64,000 bases of DNA, taken from assembly GCA_021613335.1 (NCBI GenBank), contig JAJTWR010000305.1, positions 1,853,501 through 1,917,500 of the forward strand. Reading direction: 5' to 3'. This stretch comes from Whitmania pigra. Its lineage: Eukaryota > Annelida > Clitellata > Hirudinida > Haemopidae. The notes beneath the pieces were generated by a model that searched no databases, was not told where the DNA came from, and saw only the letters and a program-made list of their open reading frames with translations. The position numbers were made by a program, and so were the translations under genes. Of the stretch, positions 11,775 to 29,509 are shown one piece after another; position 1 is the first letter of the stretch, and each line of letters begins with the position of its first letter.

Positions 11775-12305
11775 CACCTTACTTCACATGCATTTATTAA
11801 TTGCCAGTGACTGCTTTAGACTTATATTTTAAGAATTTGTGGAGGATTATACTTATTATTCTGTCTTATGGATAGAGTTTGAAACGTTATTCTGTTTTAA
11901 ATATGTTCTACAATTTATTTTTATGGTTTCAGACTTCAGCAATTTAAGCTGAGCGTTTACGGGTTTTTTTTATGGTTTGTTAAATGATGTTGTCCAGGCT
12001 TTCCTTGCTGAAACCAAATTAGCCACCAGTCTTTATTTACAAATCAACAATTTCTAAGGAAAAAAATGTCCAAAACATGGAATGCTTCAAGTGAGTGATG
12101 GACAAAATAGAGCAGAGAATTAATATGCCTTAAAGTAAAACAGCTAAATTTTCCAATTACTAATACAACGAAGAGTTTGTCTCGTTTCATCAAGAATTAT
12201 TTATAATCCCAGAATGGCAAAAATTGCAAATATTGGTGTGCAGATGAAGATGTGGCAGATACTCACAAAGTGGTTCCCAAGGCTGAAGTTGGTCTTGATC
12301 ATTAT
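11775..12305. other. Convergent 3' flanks of CIAO2A and GCC2
   Basis: About 530 bases between two stop codons on opposite strands. It should hold both 3' UTRs. I see no further exon and no clear repeat. Confidence 0.5.
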
Positions 12306-15300
12306 TCAGAGTTTTGGTTGAGTTTTAACATCAAACCATTTGATATATGAGCCCCAGCCCGATGATTCTATCCTATTGGATTCATCACCGTTAGCTATAG
12401 AGGATATTCTCTCTTTTTCCTCAGGTGAAAATTTCAGCATTGTTTGCATAACAGGTACAAGTTGAAGTCTCTCTTCACCATTCTTCAATGTCATAAATTT
12501 ATATATTATGTTCTTGAGATATTCCATGTTAGAAACGGACGACTGCCTTTCTTGATTTCTCTCCAATCTTCGTATCTCGGCCTTCAGGATGCTCGCCTGT
12601 TCCGTAAGGCGTAAAACCGTGGCTTCGCTCTCGTTAAGTAGCTGCCTTAGATGAACGCCCTGTCTCTGAGAAGCCTGTAGTGATGAACTCAGAGATTTAT
12701 CTTCCTTCTCGTCTTTAGAAAAATGTTCGTCTGGTTCCGAAGAGATGTTAGAATGGCCAGAAAGGAGTACTTCGAGTGGAACAAAGGAGGATTTATAGAG
12801 AGAACTCTGAAGAGAAACAGGGGAACCGATCCATTTCATGGATTGATGAACTTCCTCACTGTGTTCTGAGCCCTCAGCAGCCTGCCTTTCTTCCGGCGTT
12901 CCATCCGAAGGGGCGAGAGAGAAAGTTGCATTCATGATGCTGGGAGACTGTGGTTGTGAAACGGATGTCGGAGAAGGATTCGTATTTTGGAGCTTTGTGC
13001 GACAATTGTCGACTTCAAATTGCGCTTTGTCAAGTTGGTTTCTCAGTGATTCAACCACTTGGGCATGTTGCTCTTTGAAATTTTGAGCAACAATCTCATT
13101 CTGCTTCATTAACTCTTGAATGGTATCTGATTGTCTTGCCAACTCATCAGAATGATTCAACGTAAGTTTTTCGAACTTTTCATTCCACGCAGCTTCTGCA
13201 GCATCATAGTTGTCCTTCATCGAAGCAAACTTCTTCATCACCTTGTCATGTTCATCCCTTAGTTGTTCATTTTCTGCCATTGCACAGGAAAGCTGGCCAC
13301 TTAAATCTATAATTTCTGCCTTCAATTGTTTGTTAGTCTTCTCTAAGCCTTCTCTTTCCTTCCTTTCATCCTCAAAAGCTGATTTGTCAAAATCATTGTT
13401 CTTCTTAACCTTAAGAACACTATGAACCCTTGCCTTGTAGCTGTCATAATCATTCTGCAATTTTTCTAGTGCCAGTTTGTTTAATTCCATCTCTCTGTGT
13501 TGATCGCAAAGTTTTGCTTCCATCGATGAAGTATTCCTTTGGTGGCTTTCCAAGGCCTCGGCGAGCCTTTCAGAAAGCCGACGACTTTCTGAAATCAGTT
13601 CGGCTATTTTTAGCTTCTGCTCTTCCGTGATTTGTAAAAGCATCTCATTTTGCACTTTGAGTTGTGATTCACTGTTAGCCCTATCACTTTCCTGTTTTCT
13701 GACATCAGTAAGATCTTTCTTAAACTTGAGAAGCATTTGTTTCAACTTTGAACATTGCTCTTCTGATTGCCTGAATTGGTTCTCAGATGCCTCCAACAGT
13801 TTCTCTGTGGCATCTTTCTGTTGTTTTGCATGTTGTAATTCTTCTTGGATTAACTTTAGCTTGACTTCCTTTTCCTCCAGAACTAAATTCAGCGACTTCA
13901 CACTCCTTTCGTAGTCGGCTATCTCGAGGTTCATTAACTGGGAATGTTGCGCATCCTTCCTTACACTATCCAGCTCATCCGTTTTCATTTTCATTTCTTG
14001 CTCTAATTTCCTCAACTGCAAGTGGTGCTCCTCATGAGTCTTTCTCAATTGGCCTTCCAAATGCATCACTCTAGATTCCAACATGATCTTCTCCCTGTAA
14101 ATGACATCCTGTTGTATCTTTCCTGCCTGGAGTTCTTTCTCAGTTTGCATCTTTGCTTCCTCCAGGATTTGTTCCCTTCTTTCCATTCTCTGCAATTCTC
14201 CCCTGAGTTTGTAAATTTCTTCTGTGTCCTCTGCAGATTTAATCTTTGCTTGAGAAAGTTCGGAGCTCAGCTGGCCAATCAACTTCTGACGGTCGCAATT
14301 TGCTGACTTCTCGACGTCAAGACTGGATTCTATCTTCTCATATTCCGCCTGCAAATTCTAAGGTAAGGGGTAGCATATATCAGTTTTTTAACAAGAAATT
14401 TTCATATTTTGTTTCCAATTCGTTGACACCTCTTAATGATGAATTTAAGCTTTGCATTTTTAAATTAAGCCTGCATGAAATCATAGAATGGCTAACAGAT
14501 TAATAAAAAAGATTCCTAATGAAGTTAAATTATATATTATGATAATTTAACAACATTCCCAAATTCAAAAAACACCTGAAAATCTAACCTGGTAAAGGAG
14601 TGACAATTTCTGATCAGTTGCTTTTTGGTTGAGTGTGCCTGACTTAACCAGATTCAGTTCCCTGATGGCTGCTTCGAGCTTCGAACAAATAGCAAAGAAA
14701 TTAAAATGTAATTGTTTGAAAAGTAAAGTTTGGTATGCATATATGCAAGGTTGAAACTAATGGTTTTCAAGAATTTATGTAACAAAGGCCACTAACCTCA
14801 CTTCTGAGGTCAGCAATCTCTTTCTTATTTTTAATAATTAACTGTTTCATCTTCATCTCTCTTTTCTCCTTCTCTCTTAGTTGAAGATTCAGATTAGAAA
14901 TTTCATTATCATTCTGAATCTTCGATGTTTCGATGTCCATCTCCAGGTTGTCATGCTCCATTTTAATTACTTGATAGCTAAGCTCTGAATTAAATGTTGT
15001 CACTTTGTCTTGCATTTCTGTTGAAGTTTTCTTAGCCTGTGGCAATCCTAATTCTGTATTTGATTCAGCTGAAGCCAATTTTGTTTCAGCTTCTATAACC
15101 TGCGATCCTTTGTCAGATTTTGTCACATCTTCGCCAGTCTTTAAATCAATTATTTTAAATTGAATGGACTCAAGTTCTACTTTTAAAGATGTCATCTCAG
15201 CATTGATTGAATTTAAACTGGCTTCTTTTGAGTTCAATTCATTCTTTGCAGCCTCCAATTTTGTTGTGGTCGAACCTAATTCCATTCTTGCAGCTTCTAA

Positions 15301-18300
15301 TTCACATTTCAAGCAGTCCAATTCCAATCTTGTAGATTTTAATAATGTTTCTGAAGATTCCAGCTCTTTTGTTTGAGACACATTTCCTTTCATAATTTCT
15401 GAATCAGATGGTATTTCACACACAACTGCAAGATATTTGAGGTTAGCATTATTTTTTTGTTTAATTTCTTCCTGGACATGTTCTGTGTATGGCAGGCATA
15501 CCATAGCATCCAACTCATTGCTAAAATTAGAATGAATAATTAATTCACCCGAGTTTTCCTGTACAGAATTAAGCCTATTTGCTTCAAGTGTTTGATTTTT
15601 AAATTCCTTCATAGAACTTTCAATTCTGCTCAGAGTTTCAAGCAAGGAGGAACTGCATTCAAATGTGAGGAGTTTGTCCTCAAAATCACTTCTGTGTGTC
15701 CTAAGAGGTTCAGGTCTCATAATTTCAGATATAATATGCTGGATTTTTTCTTTAATTTCGTCTCTCTCAAACACGAGACTAGCAGTTATGGAGCTAAGAT
15801 AGTCCAACCTCTTCACAAGATTTTGCTCCATCTGGATAAATTCGGAATGAACATCATCTTGCTCCTCTCCAACTTCAATGTGATTATACCGTGTATACTT
15901 TCTACCATTGGAGTAATCGATCTCCGAAACTGTATCAAGATCGGAAGTCACGGATTCTATATTCCTTATTATGTCCTCCACGATGTCGGCATTTATCCGA
16001 CAAGACCTATGGACATTATCCAGGTGGTGCTTGGCATCATTCCTTTCCTTCTCTAGCATCTTCATCATCTTTTCCCACTCTGTCAATTTTTCTTCAAGCT
16101 GTGACTTAGATAGCTTCTCATCTTCCAGGTCTGCTAGATGTTTGGCATCAGCATTCCTGAGAATATTCATCTCTTCCACTAGATTGTCTCTAGCAGAAGC
16201 CATCAGAGATAGCTGATTTTCGAGAACCTGTCAACAAATATTCAGTATGACTTGAATTATAATGGTTCCGGCTCATATTTGATTCATTCCTGAATTGAAC
16301 AATAAAGAAACATTTGAAGTGTGCAACTATCAAGTCCTTTTTTACAAGAAATTGCACTGGATAAATTGTTTAATATCCCTGAATCTAATGCTCAGAGATC
16401 ACCTGTAAATAATCAAGAGCTTGGGAAGTTGGGGTGTGATATGATGTGACAGGTCTCAGGAACCAGAAAATGTTATAGTCAATTTCTGGTGCTTTTTGAT
16501 AAGATAAAAGGTAGATTGCCAAGCAGAAAATGCTATGCTCTTGATAAGATTTGAGCTGACTTGATTTAGGGACATAAAAAAAGTAACAACAATTACAAAA
16601 TTGCATTTTAAATATTGAGCTGTAATTTTGTAGAAAAATGTAACCAGGACAAACCATTAAATAATACTGATAATAACTTTAATGTTTATTTTATCATTGC
16701 ATGCAGGAATGCAATCCCCTTGCTCATCAAAATTCAATTGTAATATTATGTGGCTTACTTTATTCTTCTGAAGAAGAGTATGGATTTCTTCTGATTGGGT
16801 GTCTCCCAAAATCATGTCCCCTGAATTCATATCCTGCATTAGAAATGATACCACGTTGTGAAACTTGGTCTAATTCTAAAACAACTGAAATTTAGGGTCA
16901 TCCATAAAAGATGGTCGCAAGTGGGGGAGGTAGGGGGAGTCTTTAGAACTAATATGGACAGGGGAAGGGTTAATTGCTTTTATAGAATCTGCACTTTGAA
17001 AAATTAAGTAATTTTTAAATTTTGCAAATTTATGTTATTTAATGATTTTATTTCCATGGTTTCAATATTCTTTTATTTACATTTATAAAAATTTGCGAAA
17101 ACATTGGAAATGGCCTAAAAAACATGCCTCAAATCAGGGCAAACATTTTCGTCCCAATTTATGGTGAATAGAAACTAAATCAATCAATGACAACCAAGAA
17201 AGTTTGTCGTTGGTTAAAAATTTTGATGTTCGGCTACAATCAGAATTTTCAGTGGAAAAATAAAATTGCTTATTTATTAAAATAAATTTACACATAAATG
17301 TTTTTATGCAAAAAAGCGGATGTCCACAAAATATTAGGGGGGGAGGCAATCTTTGATGGACGATGGCCCCTTAGTCATGGCCATAATAATAATAGTGATG
17401 ATATTTCCAATTAGAAATTGTCAATCTTACAGTTTGAGCACTCAAATCACAATAAACCTAAAAAAAAATCATTTAGTCATATTACAAAAAATATTTCTTA
17501 GAAATTACTAACCTTGGTATTGTCAGCAATCTTTGTCTTTAGTGATTCATTCTCTTTACTAAGTTCTGAAAATAGTACATGCCATTGTCATGGTCTAATT
17601 CTAAAACAGCTACATGTCAGGACATTATTGAACACTGATGCTAGGAGCATTATGACCAAGATATTTAGCATTATATGAACTCAAGTGATAAATTCACCTT
17701 CACATCTTGCCTTGAACCTTTGCTGTGCAAGCATTTGCTTCTTAATGAATTTGGTCAATTCTTCTTTTGTAAGAGATTCTAACTATTGGTTTAAAGGTCA
17801 CGAGTGTGGAAATTTAACATCCATTCATGTACAACCAATTGCAAATATGATGTTTCTGTAAATCAGCCAACCTTTGATGTGCTTTTTGCTTCCTCAATGT
17901 TAGACATTGACGCATTGTGTTCTGGCTTTGACTAAACAATTATAAGTTCAAAAAACAAATTTAGCAAACTAGTCCAATTGTTTACAGCAGCACATCTACC
18001 TAGATTTAAGCCTATCTAAAACCTACATTTCATAATAGTAATACAATTAGAAATTCATTTTGATGTGGATCAGCAAATTTAAGTAAACTTAATTTAACTT
18101 AACTAGTGATAGTGGTCCTTAAGAATCCACATCATATTATCTTCTACACAAGTCTTCAGACCAGTCTTGTATTCCTCACTTTTGTGAAACATTTCAATAT
18201 CTTTTTTGAGATACAGATTTCATGCATATGCAATATTACAGACAGACAGAGACTTCGACAGACTAAATGACATCCTTCTCTCTACTTGTCATCCTTCTCA

Positions 18301-18676
18301 TTGTTCCCAACACTGTATTGGCCTTCTTTCTTGCCTCTGCACATTATCTTAATGACTTGTCGCTTCTTTATACTATATCCCCAAACCCCTCTTTTTCGAA
18401 TGACCTTATTCTCTTACTGCTATGTGGGAAACTTGAAAAGTAATTACTTCAGTGCCCTATGAAATAAATTAGATAATGAAACAAACTATGCGGATACGTT
18501 AGATAAATTTAAGATAGATCTAAGTAAATATGGCTATTATAAATTAAAAGTAAAAGGTGTGGCTATTAACAGGTCTTCTTATACATACTCTTATTAACCT
18601 TTATAACCAATTGTTATGTTATGTTATGCTTTACTAAATTCCGCTTTGTAATTTCAAAAATGAAATGGCTCACCAT
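12306..18676 (-). CDS. GCC2: GRIP and coiled-coil domain protein 2 (golgin GCC185)
   Basis: Eight coding exons on the minus strand: 18676-18674, 17931-17872, 17782-17698, 17565-17513, 16833-16759, 16227-14797, 14678-14589 and 14357-12306, giving about 1282 residues (human about 1680). The protein is a long coiled-coil tether at the trans-Golgi network that captures endosome-derived vesicles. The N-terminal segment LESLTKEELTKFIKKQM matches the human GCC2 start region. Two very long exons carry uninterrupted Glu/Lys/Gln heptad sequence. A less helical Ser/Pro-rich stretch precedes the GRIP domain near the C-terminus, which contains MEYLKNIIYKFM with the Tyr needed for Arl1 binding and MLKFSPEEKERIS. 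The first coding exon is only the ATG (GTGAGC follows directly); this start is inferred from phase and position and is the least certain point. Confidence 0.9.
16895..17370. mobile_element. Probable MITE in a GCC2 intron
   Basis: The left end (GGGTCATCCATAAAAGATGG) and the reverse complement of the right end (GGGGCCATCGTCCATCAAAG) are similar imperfect terminal inverted repeats, each followed inward by a G-rich or C-rich tract. TTA flanks both ends and may be the target duplication. There is no internal reading frame. The superfamily is not clear from the sequence. Confidence 0.5.
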
Positions 18677-18964
18677 CTGACTGGTAATCGTAAAATCACA
18701 TCAATCTTCCAAATGAGTACGTAAACAATTCGAGGAGAGACCCCACTTCGACGTTTACAAGCTTTATAACTAAATGTCAGCTGGATTATTTACATATTTT
18801 ACATTTGGGAATTTATTGAATAAATTATAAATACTTTAAAGCATTGTTATTTATTTTTGTTGCTTTATTAGTCGTAACTTTTAAACTCGTTTCACTTTTA
18901 AACATTGAATTATACGGTGTTCGCTGTGGCGCAAATTTGTGTGGAAATTCCTTCGTCTAAAGTT
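18677..18964. promoter_or_regulatory. Putative bidirectional promoter, GCC2 and DDX41
   Basis: Only 288 bases separate the two start codons, which point away from each other. A single promoter region serving both housekeeping genes is the simplest reading. I see no convincing TATA box in a useful position for either gene. Confidence 0.5.
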
Positions 18965-23136
<4,172 letters not shown>

Positions 23137-23377
23137 TCTACCAGACTCATCTAAGAACATTAAATGCTGACAATTTGGCTTGGCACAGGGGATGTTTGGT
23201 CTCGTTGATGAATCAATTCATTTAAAACAATAAGCTTTAAAGACCACACAATTGTCTTTAAAGGTGTCAAATGCTGCTTAATTTGACTTTATAAAACAAT
23301 ATTATTGATGACAATTTAGGATTATCAAATATTTTCCAAAAAGATGTAACATAAACTGAATTTCTTGCTGTAAACAA

Positions 23378-23383
23378 AATAAA
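23378..23383 (+). promoter_or_regulatory. Poly(A) signal of DDX41
   Basis: AATAAA about 240 bases after the DDX41 stop and just before the convergent HADHB stop codon, so the two 3' ends nearly touch. Confidence 0.6.
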
Positions 23384-23446
23384 ATGAACCAAAGGTGATC
23401 ATATGTATGTTATCATTATGTCAATGTAATGTCTCGTTCTACGACT

Positions 23447-26400
23447 TCATTTCAAGGGATACCTTTCAACAATCATTGCATGACCCTGAAAAAAGAATTT
23501 GAACTCTAAAAAATATTGTATCTTAATAAAATTAAAAAATGAAAATATGAAAGTTAATTGGCCAACCATTCCTCCGGCAGCACAGGCTGCTACGAGACCA
23601 AATTGCTTGTCTTCTCTTATGAGTCTGTTTGCTGCCGTGGTGACGAGTCTTACGCCCGTGGCGCCGAAAGGATGGCCGATAGAGAGCGAGCCACCCCATG
23701 TGTTGATCTTTTCCATTGGTGGAGCTCCAAACTGTAGGCCCAATGAGTTAAATAAAATTCCTAACAGTCTATTGGGTTAAAGCCTGAGCTCCCATCATTG
23801 GCTTTAATCAAGTTTCAATGTCAATGAAGGCAGACGATGATAGACAAAACAAGCTAGCCTCACCTTCTGTGGTAGATTCATGTAGTTTTTAGCGAAAAAA
23901 TCCGAGTCAAGTGCCTTCAGATTGGCCAGGACCTGACCCTTTAGGTAAATAAGCTCGTAATGCAGCACCCATAGGTCCAAGGAATTACAGCATCAAAGTC
24001 TATTCAAAACGGTCGTTACGCTAGTAGGAATAACTCACTGCAAAAGCTTCGTGCAGCTCATAAACATCTATGTCCTTCAGCTGCAGTCCAACCTTCTTCA
24101 ACAGCTTTGGAATTCCGTAAGCTGGACTGTCGAAGAAAAATAAACTCACGATTAAATTACGAACCGATCTTTCAACAACATGGAGTTAATTGGATATAGC
24201 TATGAAACTCCTATAAGCAAAAATGACTTTCAAGATTGGATCTTGAAGGGTTGAGTTTGTGCAGGCTATATCATTGTGGAGCAATCTAGCAAAAGCATAA
24301 GCTAAATCAAACATAAAAAAGTAAATCAAAATGGCTGATGCAAAAGACTCTGAATTGAATTTATTTGAGGTGCCAAAGTTAATCGAAGAACTCTCACCCA
24401 AGCAACAATTGATCTTTGGGATCCTGCGACACGTATAGGAAATCTCGAAGATAAGCTTTAGGCTTCATCCCCAGCTGAAGAGCTCTCTCTTCAGACATTA
24501 TGAGGCATGCAGATGCTCCATCAGTCTTCAAGGTTTAAAATATGTGATAATAATTCCAATTTGGATAAACATCTGATGCTATTGAAGCATTAGGACTTTT
24601 GATTGTTATTTTGTGGTATTATAATATATTATTAATATTATTATCAATATCAAATTGAATTCACATCATTTACCAATTTTGTTAATAATGTTATCTAAGT
24701 AGGATGAAAACATATGGCTACAGTTATAATATCCTCTCTAAAAAAAAATCATTGACGGTTTTAAAACAAAAATTCTGACAATCGAATCATTAACTACCAA
24801 AAATGAAGCATTGGCTGCTGTTATGGTGCCGTGGTTTTTGATGAATGCTGGTTTGAGAGAAGACATCTTTTCAAGGGAGGAAGGTCGAATGCCATTGTCC
24901 GCAGATATAGGTTCAGATTTGTTAGGCACTTTGTAAGTCAAAAGATCAGCTAAGAGTTTCTTATCTGTGGCATTCTTAGCAAGAGTGTGGGATCTTAGAG
25001 CATATTCATCCTGAATTGAAATGGCCAACATGTAGAACGATGACTAAATTGAACTGTCATGTATATGTGAAGGTATATGACTTAATGATTTCCAACCTGT
25101 TCTCTTCTCGATACTTGGAATGCCGAGCACAATCTATCTGCACTGTGACCCATGGTCTCGTTGGTCGTAAACTCGGCAACGGCCGGTAACTAAAGAAAAA
25201 TAGAGCATCAGATAAAGAGTCAATAAAGAAAGCAACATTGACATCGTTCATTGAATTTCGAAGTGTAATTTCCTACCTCAGGACCCCAATTGAGTGGATT
25301 GAGCAATTGTACAAATAGAGGAAACTTTGTTTTTAGCGACTTGGCCTTGTTCAGAGAAAGCATGGCCTTGCGCATCTTGCGAGAGAACCTTATCGGGACG
25401 TCGGACATCGATTCGACTCCGCCCGCTATGGCTCCATCGCAGTAACCGGAAGCGACCATACCTATAGCTGCAGCGATGACAAAGAAATGAATCCTAAAGC
25501 AAACATTTTTGAAGCATTGAAGCTATGCTAATTGCAACTTAAAAAATATTAAAATTTATAACTTCCAATAAGCCAAATCATCGCATGTGTGAAAATGGTC
25601 TTACCACTAGTAATTGCCTGATTGGAAGAGATACAGGCCTGGGTAACTGTGTGGGCAGGAATATCAAGTGGAAAGCCAGCCCCTAAAGCTGCCTGCAAAA
25701 TGTGAGCCATTTATAACAGCAAAATCATATCTAGAAATGGTCCTAACATTTCCAAATGATCAAATGATCTCCAATAATATAACTAGAAATCTTGCTTTTA
25801 GCAACAAGAATTTCTTTACTCACTTCCCTAGCAATGTTGCTGGTCTTCACCTCCTGAATAACATTTCCCATGACTATGTGACCAATTGAATCTGACAGTA
25901 AAAGTATTTTTTACATTATATACTGCATGCAGTATTACATTATCACAATATTATATTTTCACTAATAAATTGTACTAATTTAAGTATATTAAGTAATAAT
26001 ATCTAAAAATTATAAATAATCAATCGAGGCTCACCTGTAGGCACATTGGTCCTTCTTAAGAGACCCCTAAAAAAAGAAATAAATGACAAATTTGTTTGTT
26101 ACCAGTCACACAATAAATGATGGCTGATGTCAGTTGTGATTTATTGTTTATAATGACTGACAAAAGAGCAGTCCTGGCCAGGTCATGAGCCATTACGTCT
26201 TTGTAATCACTGCCAGACTGCAGAAATGGTGTCCTCACTCCCTCAACAAGAACAACATTCTTCACTCCTGGCTTCCCCAAACTTCTCGTCTTCGCATCTG
26301 TCGATGAATTCGTTGAGTAGCAATCATTATTGAGCTGAGCTAATATTCTTATGAAATGATGATAATAATAATAGTAATAACTGAATCAAAATAATAAATC

Positions 26401-26892
26401 TGAAAAATCATTCCTTTTGTTACATAGATAATTATTTTTATGGAGAATTTTGTTTTTAACATCAACAATGCAAAGTCTTGAATTTTTAATATTTCATTTT
26501 CTTAAATTCCAATTCATATTAATGGCCATTGCAGCCCTCAAGCCTACCCTGCGTTGTAGTGGAAGCGCTGACTTTACTGACATTAAAAATAGACCTTGGG
26601 GTTGAATGAAAATCTGTAAAAAAAAATTAGGTTCTATTGTGTTGCAGTTAATTGTAATCTAATTCGGCAATAAACACCAAAATATAGTAGATGTAATACA
26701 TGACTCATTTTTAAGATTTAACAAAAGAATAAATTGCAAAACAGTCTATTCATTTTCAATCAAATATCACAGAACCAACTTTGTAAATGTGGTGGAATTT
26801 AAAAGAACATGTAATGATTTAAATTAACTTAATTTACCTGATGTTCTTAAACTAGTTAGCAAGTTTCTTTTGCAAGTAAATATTAGAGACAT
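23447..26892 (-). CDS. HADHB: Mitochondrial trifunctional enzyme subunit beta (3-ketoacyl-CoA thiolase)
   Basis: Fourteen exons on the minus strand: 26892-26838, 26613-26548, 26297-26162, 26066-26035, 25891-25824, 25692-25605, 25461-25277, 25189-25097, 25010-24798, 24525-24398, 24126-24039, 23938-23864, 23731-23567 and 23485-23447, giving 476 residues (human 474). It catalyses thiolytic cleavage of long-chain 3-ketoacyl-CoA, the last step of mitochondrial beta-oxidation, in complex with HADHA. The N-terminus is basic and Ser/Thr-rich, fitting a mitochondrial presequence. [17 protein letters not shown] opens the thiolase fold. The acyl-accepting Cys lies in QACISSNQA, the catalytic His in the HEAF motif, GHPFGATG is intact, and the second active Cys lies in [27 protein letters not shown] is specific to the beta subunit. 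HADHA is not in the window. Confidence 0.97.
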
Positions 26893-27848
26893 TTCGTGGT
26901 CGACGGCAGAAACCTACAAAACAATCCCAGATACTGAACCAACCGCGAATAACGAAATCTATTTACCAAATGAATATTGAGATCAGCTGTAAAAATTCTT
27001 TAGAAGAACTAATATCTCCAGTAATGTAAAGTTAATAAACTAAATGTAAATAAACCGTTGTGATTAAATAATTTATCTGAAAAAAGTGAACTATCAAAAG
27101 ACGACAATTTACAACCTGGGGTTAGCCCTAACAAAAACCCTTTCCTAAAATGTATATGCTTTAAGCACAGCCATAAGGTAATAAAAAAAAGTGAGTAAAA
27201 AATCTCATACGTTCATTAACATTAACTTATTTTTATGGTGGTTTAAGAAGACTAATATCTGTGTGATATACCATTCCTTCATCATATTTTATATCATATA
27301 TTGGTGAAAAAACTTTGTAGACAATTTATCAAAGTCACTAAAGCCAGGAGTCTGCGTTCCTAATTGACTTATTATTGGCGTTTATTGAAATCGTATAGAA
27401 ATTATCAAGAGAATTTCCATTTTACGGGAATCAGATATGAAGATAATCACCATCCCAAGTTGATAGGTCATGGTGATCTACAAGGTTTAGTAGGAGAAAT
27501 ATTCTAAAAATCATAAAATGCAATCCTTTCAAAACGGGAGACCGGATCCACAAAAAAGAGGATAAAGAAAGATGGGGGAGATGCTCATGGAAAAGAGAGA
27601 ACCTCCAACGCCTATAAATGGAAAGGAACCTGATTCGAGAATTTATGGGACGTTAATACAATTTTCTCCTCTTCGAGAGTTTATTGCGTCAATTTTCGTG
27701 AGGTTTGACTTGTCAATAATCATCCTAATATTAAGACTGTCTTGCTACTAGTTATAGTAAATAATGCAAGTAAGTAAGTAAGTTATTTAAAATAATTGGT
27801 ACGGCAAATTAGTACAATTATTGCTCTAATTAAAAGCGTTTATGAGTA
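26893..27848. other. Intergenic region upstream of two divergent genes
   Basis: About 950 bases between the HADHB start and the next plus-strand start. AT-rich with no exon or repeat that I can support; it should contain both promoters. Confidence 0.5.
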
Positions 27849-29509
27849 ATGCATTTTAACATGACGGCTGAAAATACAAATAAAACTCTCTATTCCAATC
27901 AGGTGCTATATCATTACGTGCAAAAAGAGATGCCCAAAGATTCTTTAGTAGCAATGGCTCCTCCTAATCCAAAAATACAATTCTATATTGATGCATTTTT
28001 GTCGAAAAACAGTAAAGAGAAATTAAAAGAAGAATTGTTTGATTGCAACGGCAGAAAGAAGAGGCAAATTTGCAACTCTTTATGGAACAAAGATATTGCA
28101 GAAATTTGCGATCGAGAACTTCAACTTCTTGCAAAAAGCTCTCTTTCGATTGTCTCTAAAGCTAGAATTGAAATAATTGGTGCTTCGTCAAACGAAAGCA
28201 TTAACGAGGAGTCACGTTTTGGATCGATGCCAGTTTCAGCAGATACCTTGAATGAACTTCAAACTGTCAAAACTCCTTTCGATCGGAATTTTCAGGGATG
28301 TAACTCGGGATACTCTTCCCTTCACTTTGCACCGAAAGCTCTTAACAGACAATTTTCGCCGTGTGTTTTCGTAGGAGAATGGTGCACACGCTTGGAAGAT
28401 GAAATTGATTTCAAAAATAATTCTAAAGTTATTGACTTTAGGAAGAAGGAAGAAACTGATCACTTTACATGCCCCGTTTGTCTCTTAAAAATTCCACGAG
28501 ATGGTGCGGGAGGAAGCCATCTTGAATTTGAATTAATCGAATTGAAAAATTTTTCCAAAACATCCAATTGCAAAGTAACCCGTCAACGCTCCATGAATTT
28601 TTCATCTTTGGTAACCTGGCATGATGGTGACGACCAAAACGATGAAGAAAGAAATAGCGATATCGAAGAGAATGAAATAAATATTTACGCCGATACACCG
28701 CCAGAAGGAGATGAAAGAATGAATTCTTCTGCTTTGAGATTCAAAGTAATCACTGGTAGTTTCATACAAAATTCAGAATACCTTGCCTGCTTTTTAAACA
28801 ACGAAGCAGTGCATAGCAATTGTTTCAATAACACCACATATATTTAATTTTATATTTATAGGTCTAAATAACAATGCGTTAACTTTTAAACAAGAATACT
28901 TGATATGTTATTCAATATTTATAATCACGAAATGTTTTGAGTTTTGCACTGTTAAATATGTTGCAGCAATTATTATAATTAACTTAACTCTTCTTATTCA
29001 TGCTTTTAATACACCATCTTGCAGGAATTCGTACAAGTTAGGAGGAACAGGAGGTGCAGACTAGGTAATTTTGGATGGACTTAATCATTGTCATTCTTCT
29101 GTTAGCAGATTTAATAATGTATTACAATTGTTAGTGTGATATACAGAAAATTGCTTCTAAATAGCCTATTTTCATAACAGTTTTATTTTATTAAACATCA
29201 CGTCCAATCTAATCTTATCGAAACATATAAACAGTGGACTGGCAAAAGACGAAACGTCGTCGTGACATCGGTGACGTCATTACTGGCATTCAGAAAGACA
29301 CCGCCGGTCATGTGCAACATCCACTCTCAGTTGACCTCGACAGATTAGGCAGAGCGAGTAACTTCTTCGCCAGAGAAGCAGACGATGACGATGGAAACAA
29401 TCGGCTGATGGGTAAAGAATGGCAGATAAAAAAAAAGAGTGGGCATGAAATTAAATACCCGTACGATATTGCTGATGATCAGGAAGAAAACATAGACGTA
29501 GAGATGTAG
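27849..29509 (+). CDS. Unrecognised protein, two-exon model
   Basis: A 332-codon open frame runs from the ATG at 27849 (a second ATG at 27861 is an equal candidate) to a stop at 28847. I prefer a spliced form: donor after 28755 (CACTG/GTAGTT) to an acceptor at 29235, joining phase 1 to a 91-codon acidic and basic terminal exon ending at 29509, for about 393 residues. A single CPVC pair followed by H-x-E-x-E-L (FTCPVCLLKIP, then HLEFELIEL) resembles the half zinc finger in RNF220-type proteins; KTKRRRD in exon 2 is a possible nuclear signal. There is no RING, no signal peptide and no membrane segment. The similarity is too weak for a name. If unspliced, the second exon needs another parent. 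Confidence 0.5.

Noticed and set aside
13210..14306. Several plus-strand frames rich in Ser, Leu and Phe
   Set aside because: They are mirror images of the GCC2 coiled-coil exon: antisense of Glu/Lys/Gln heptads reads as Ser/Leu/Phe.
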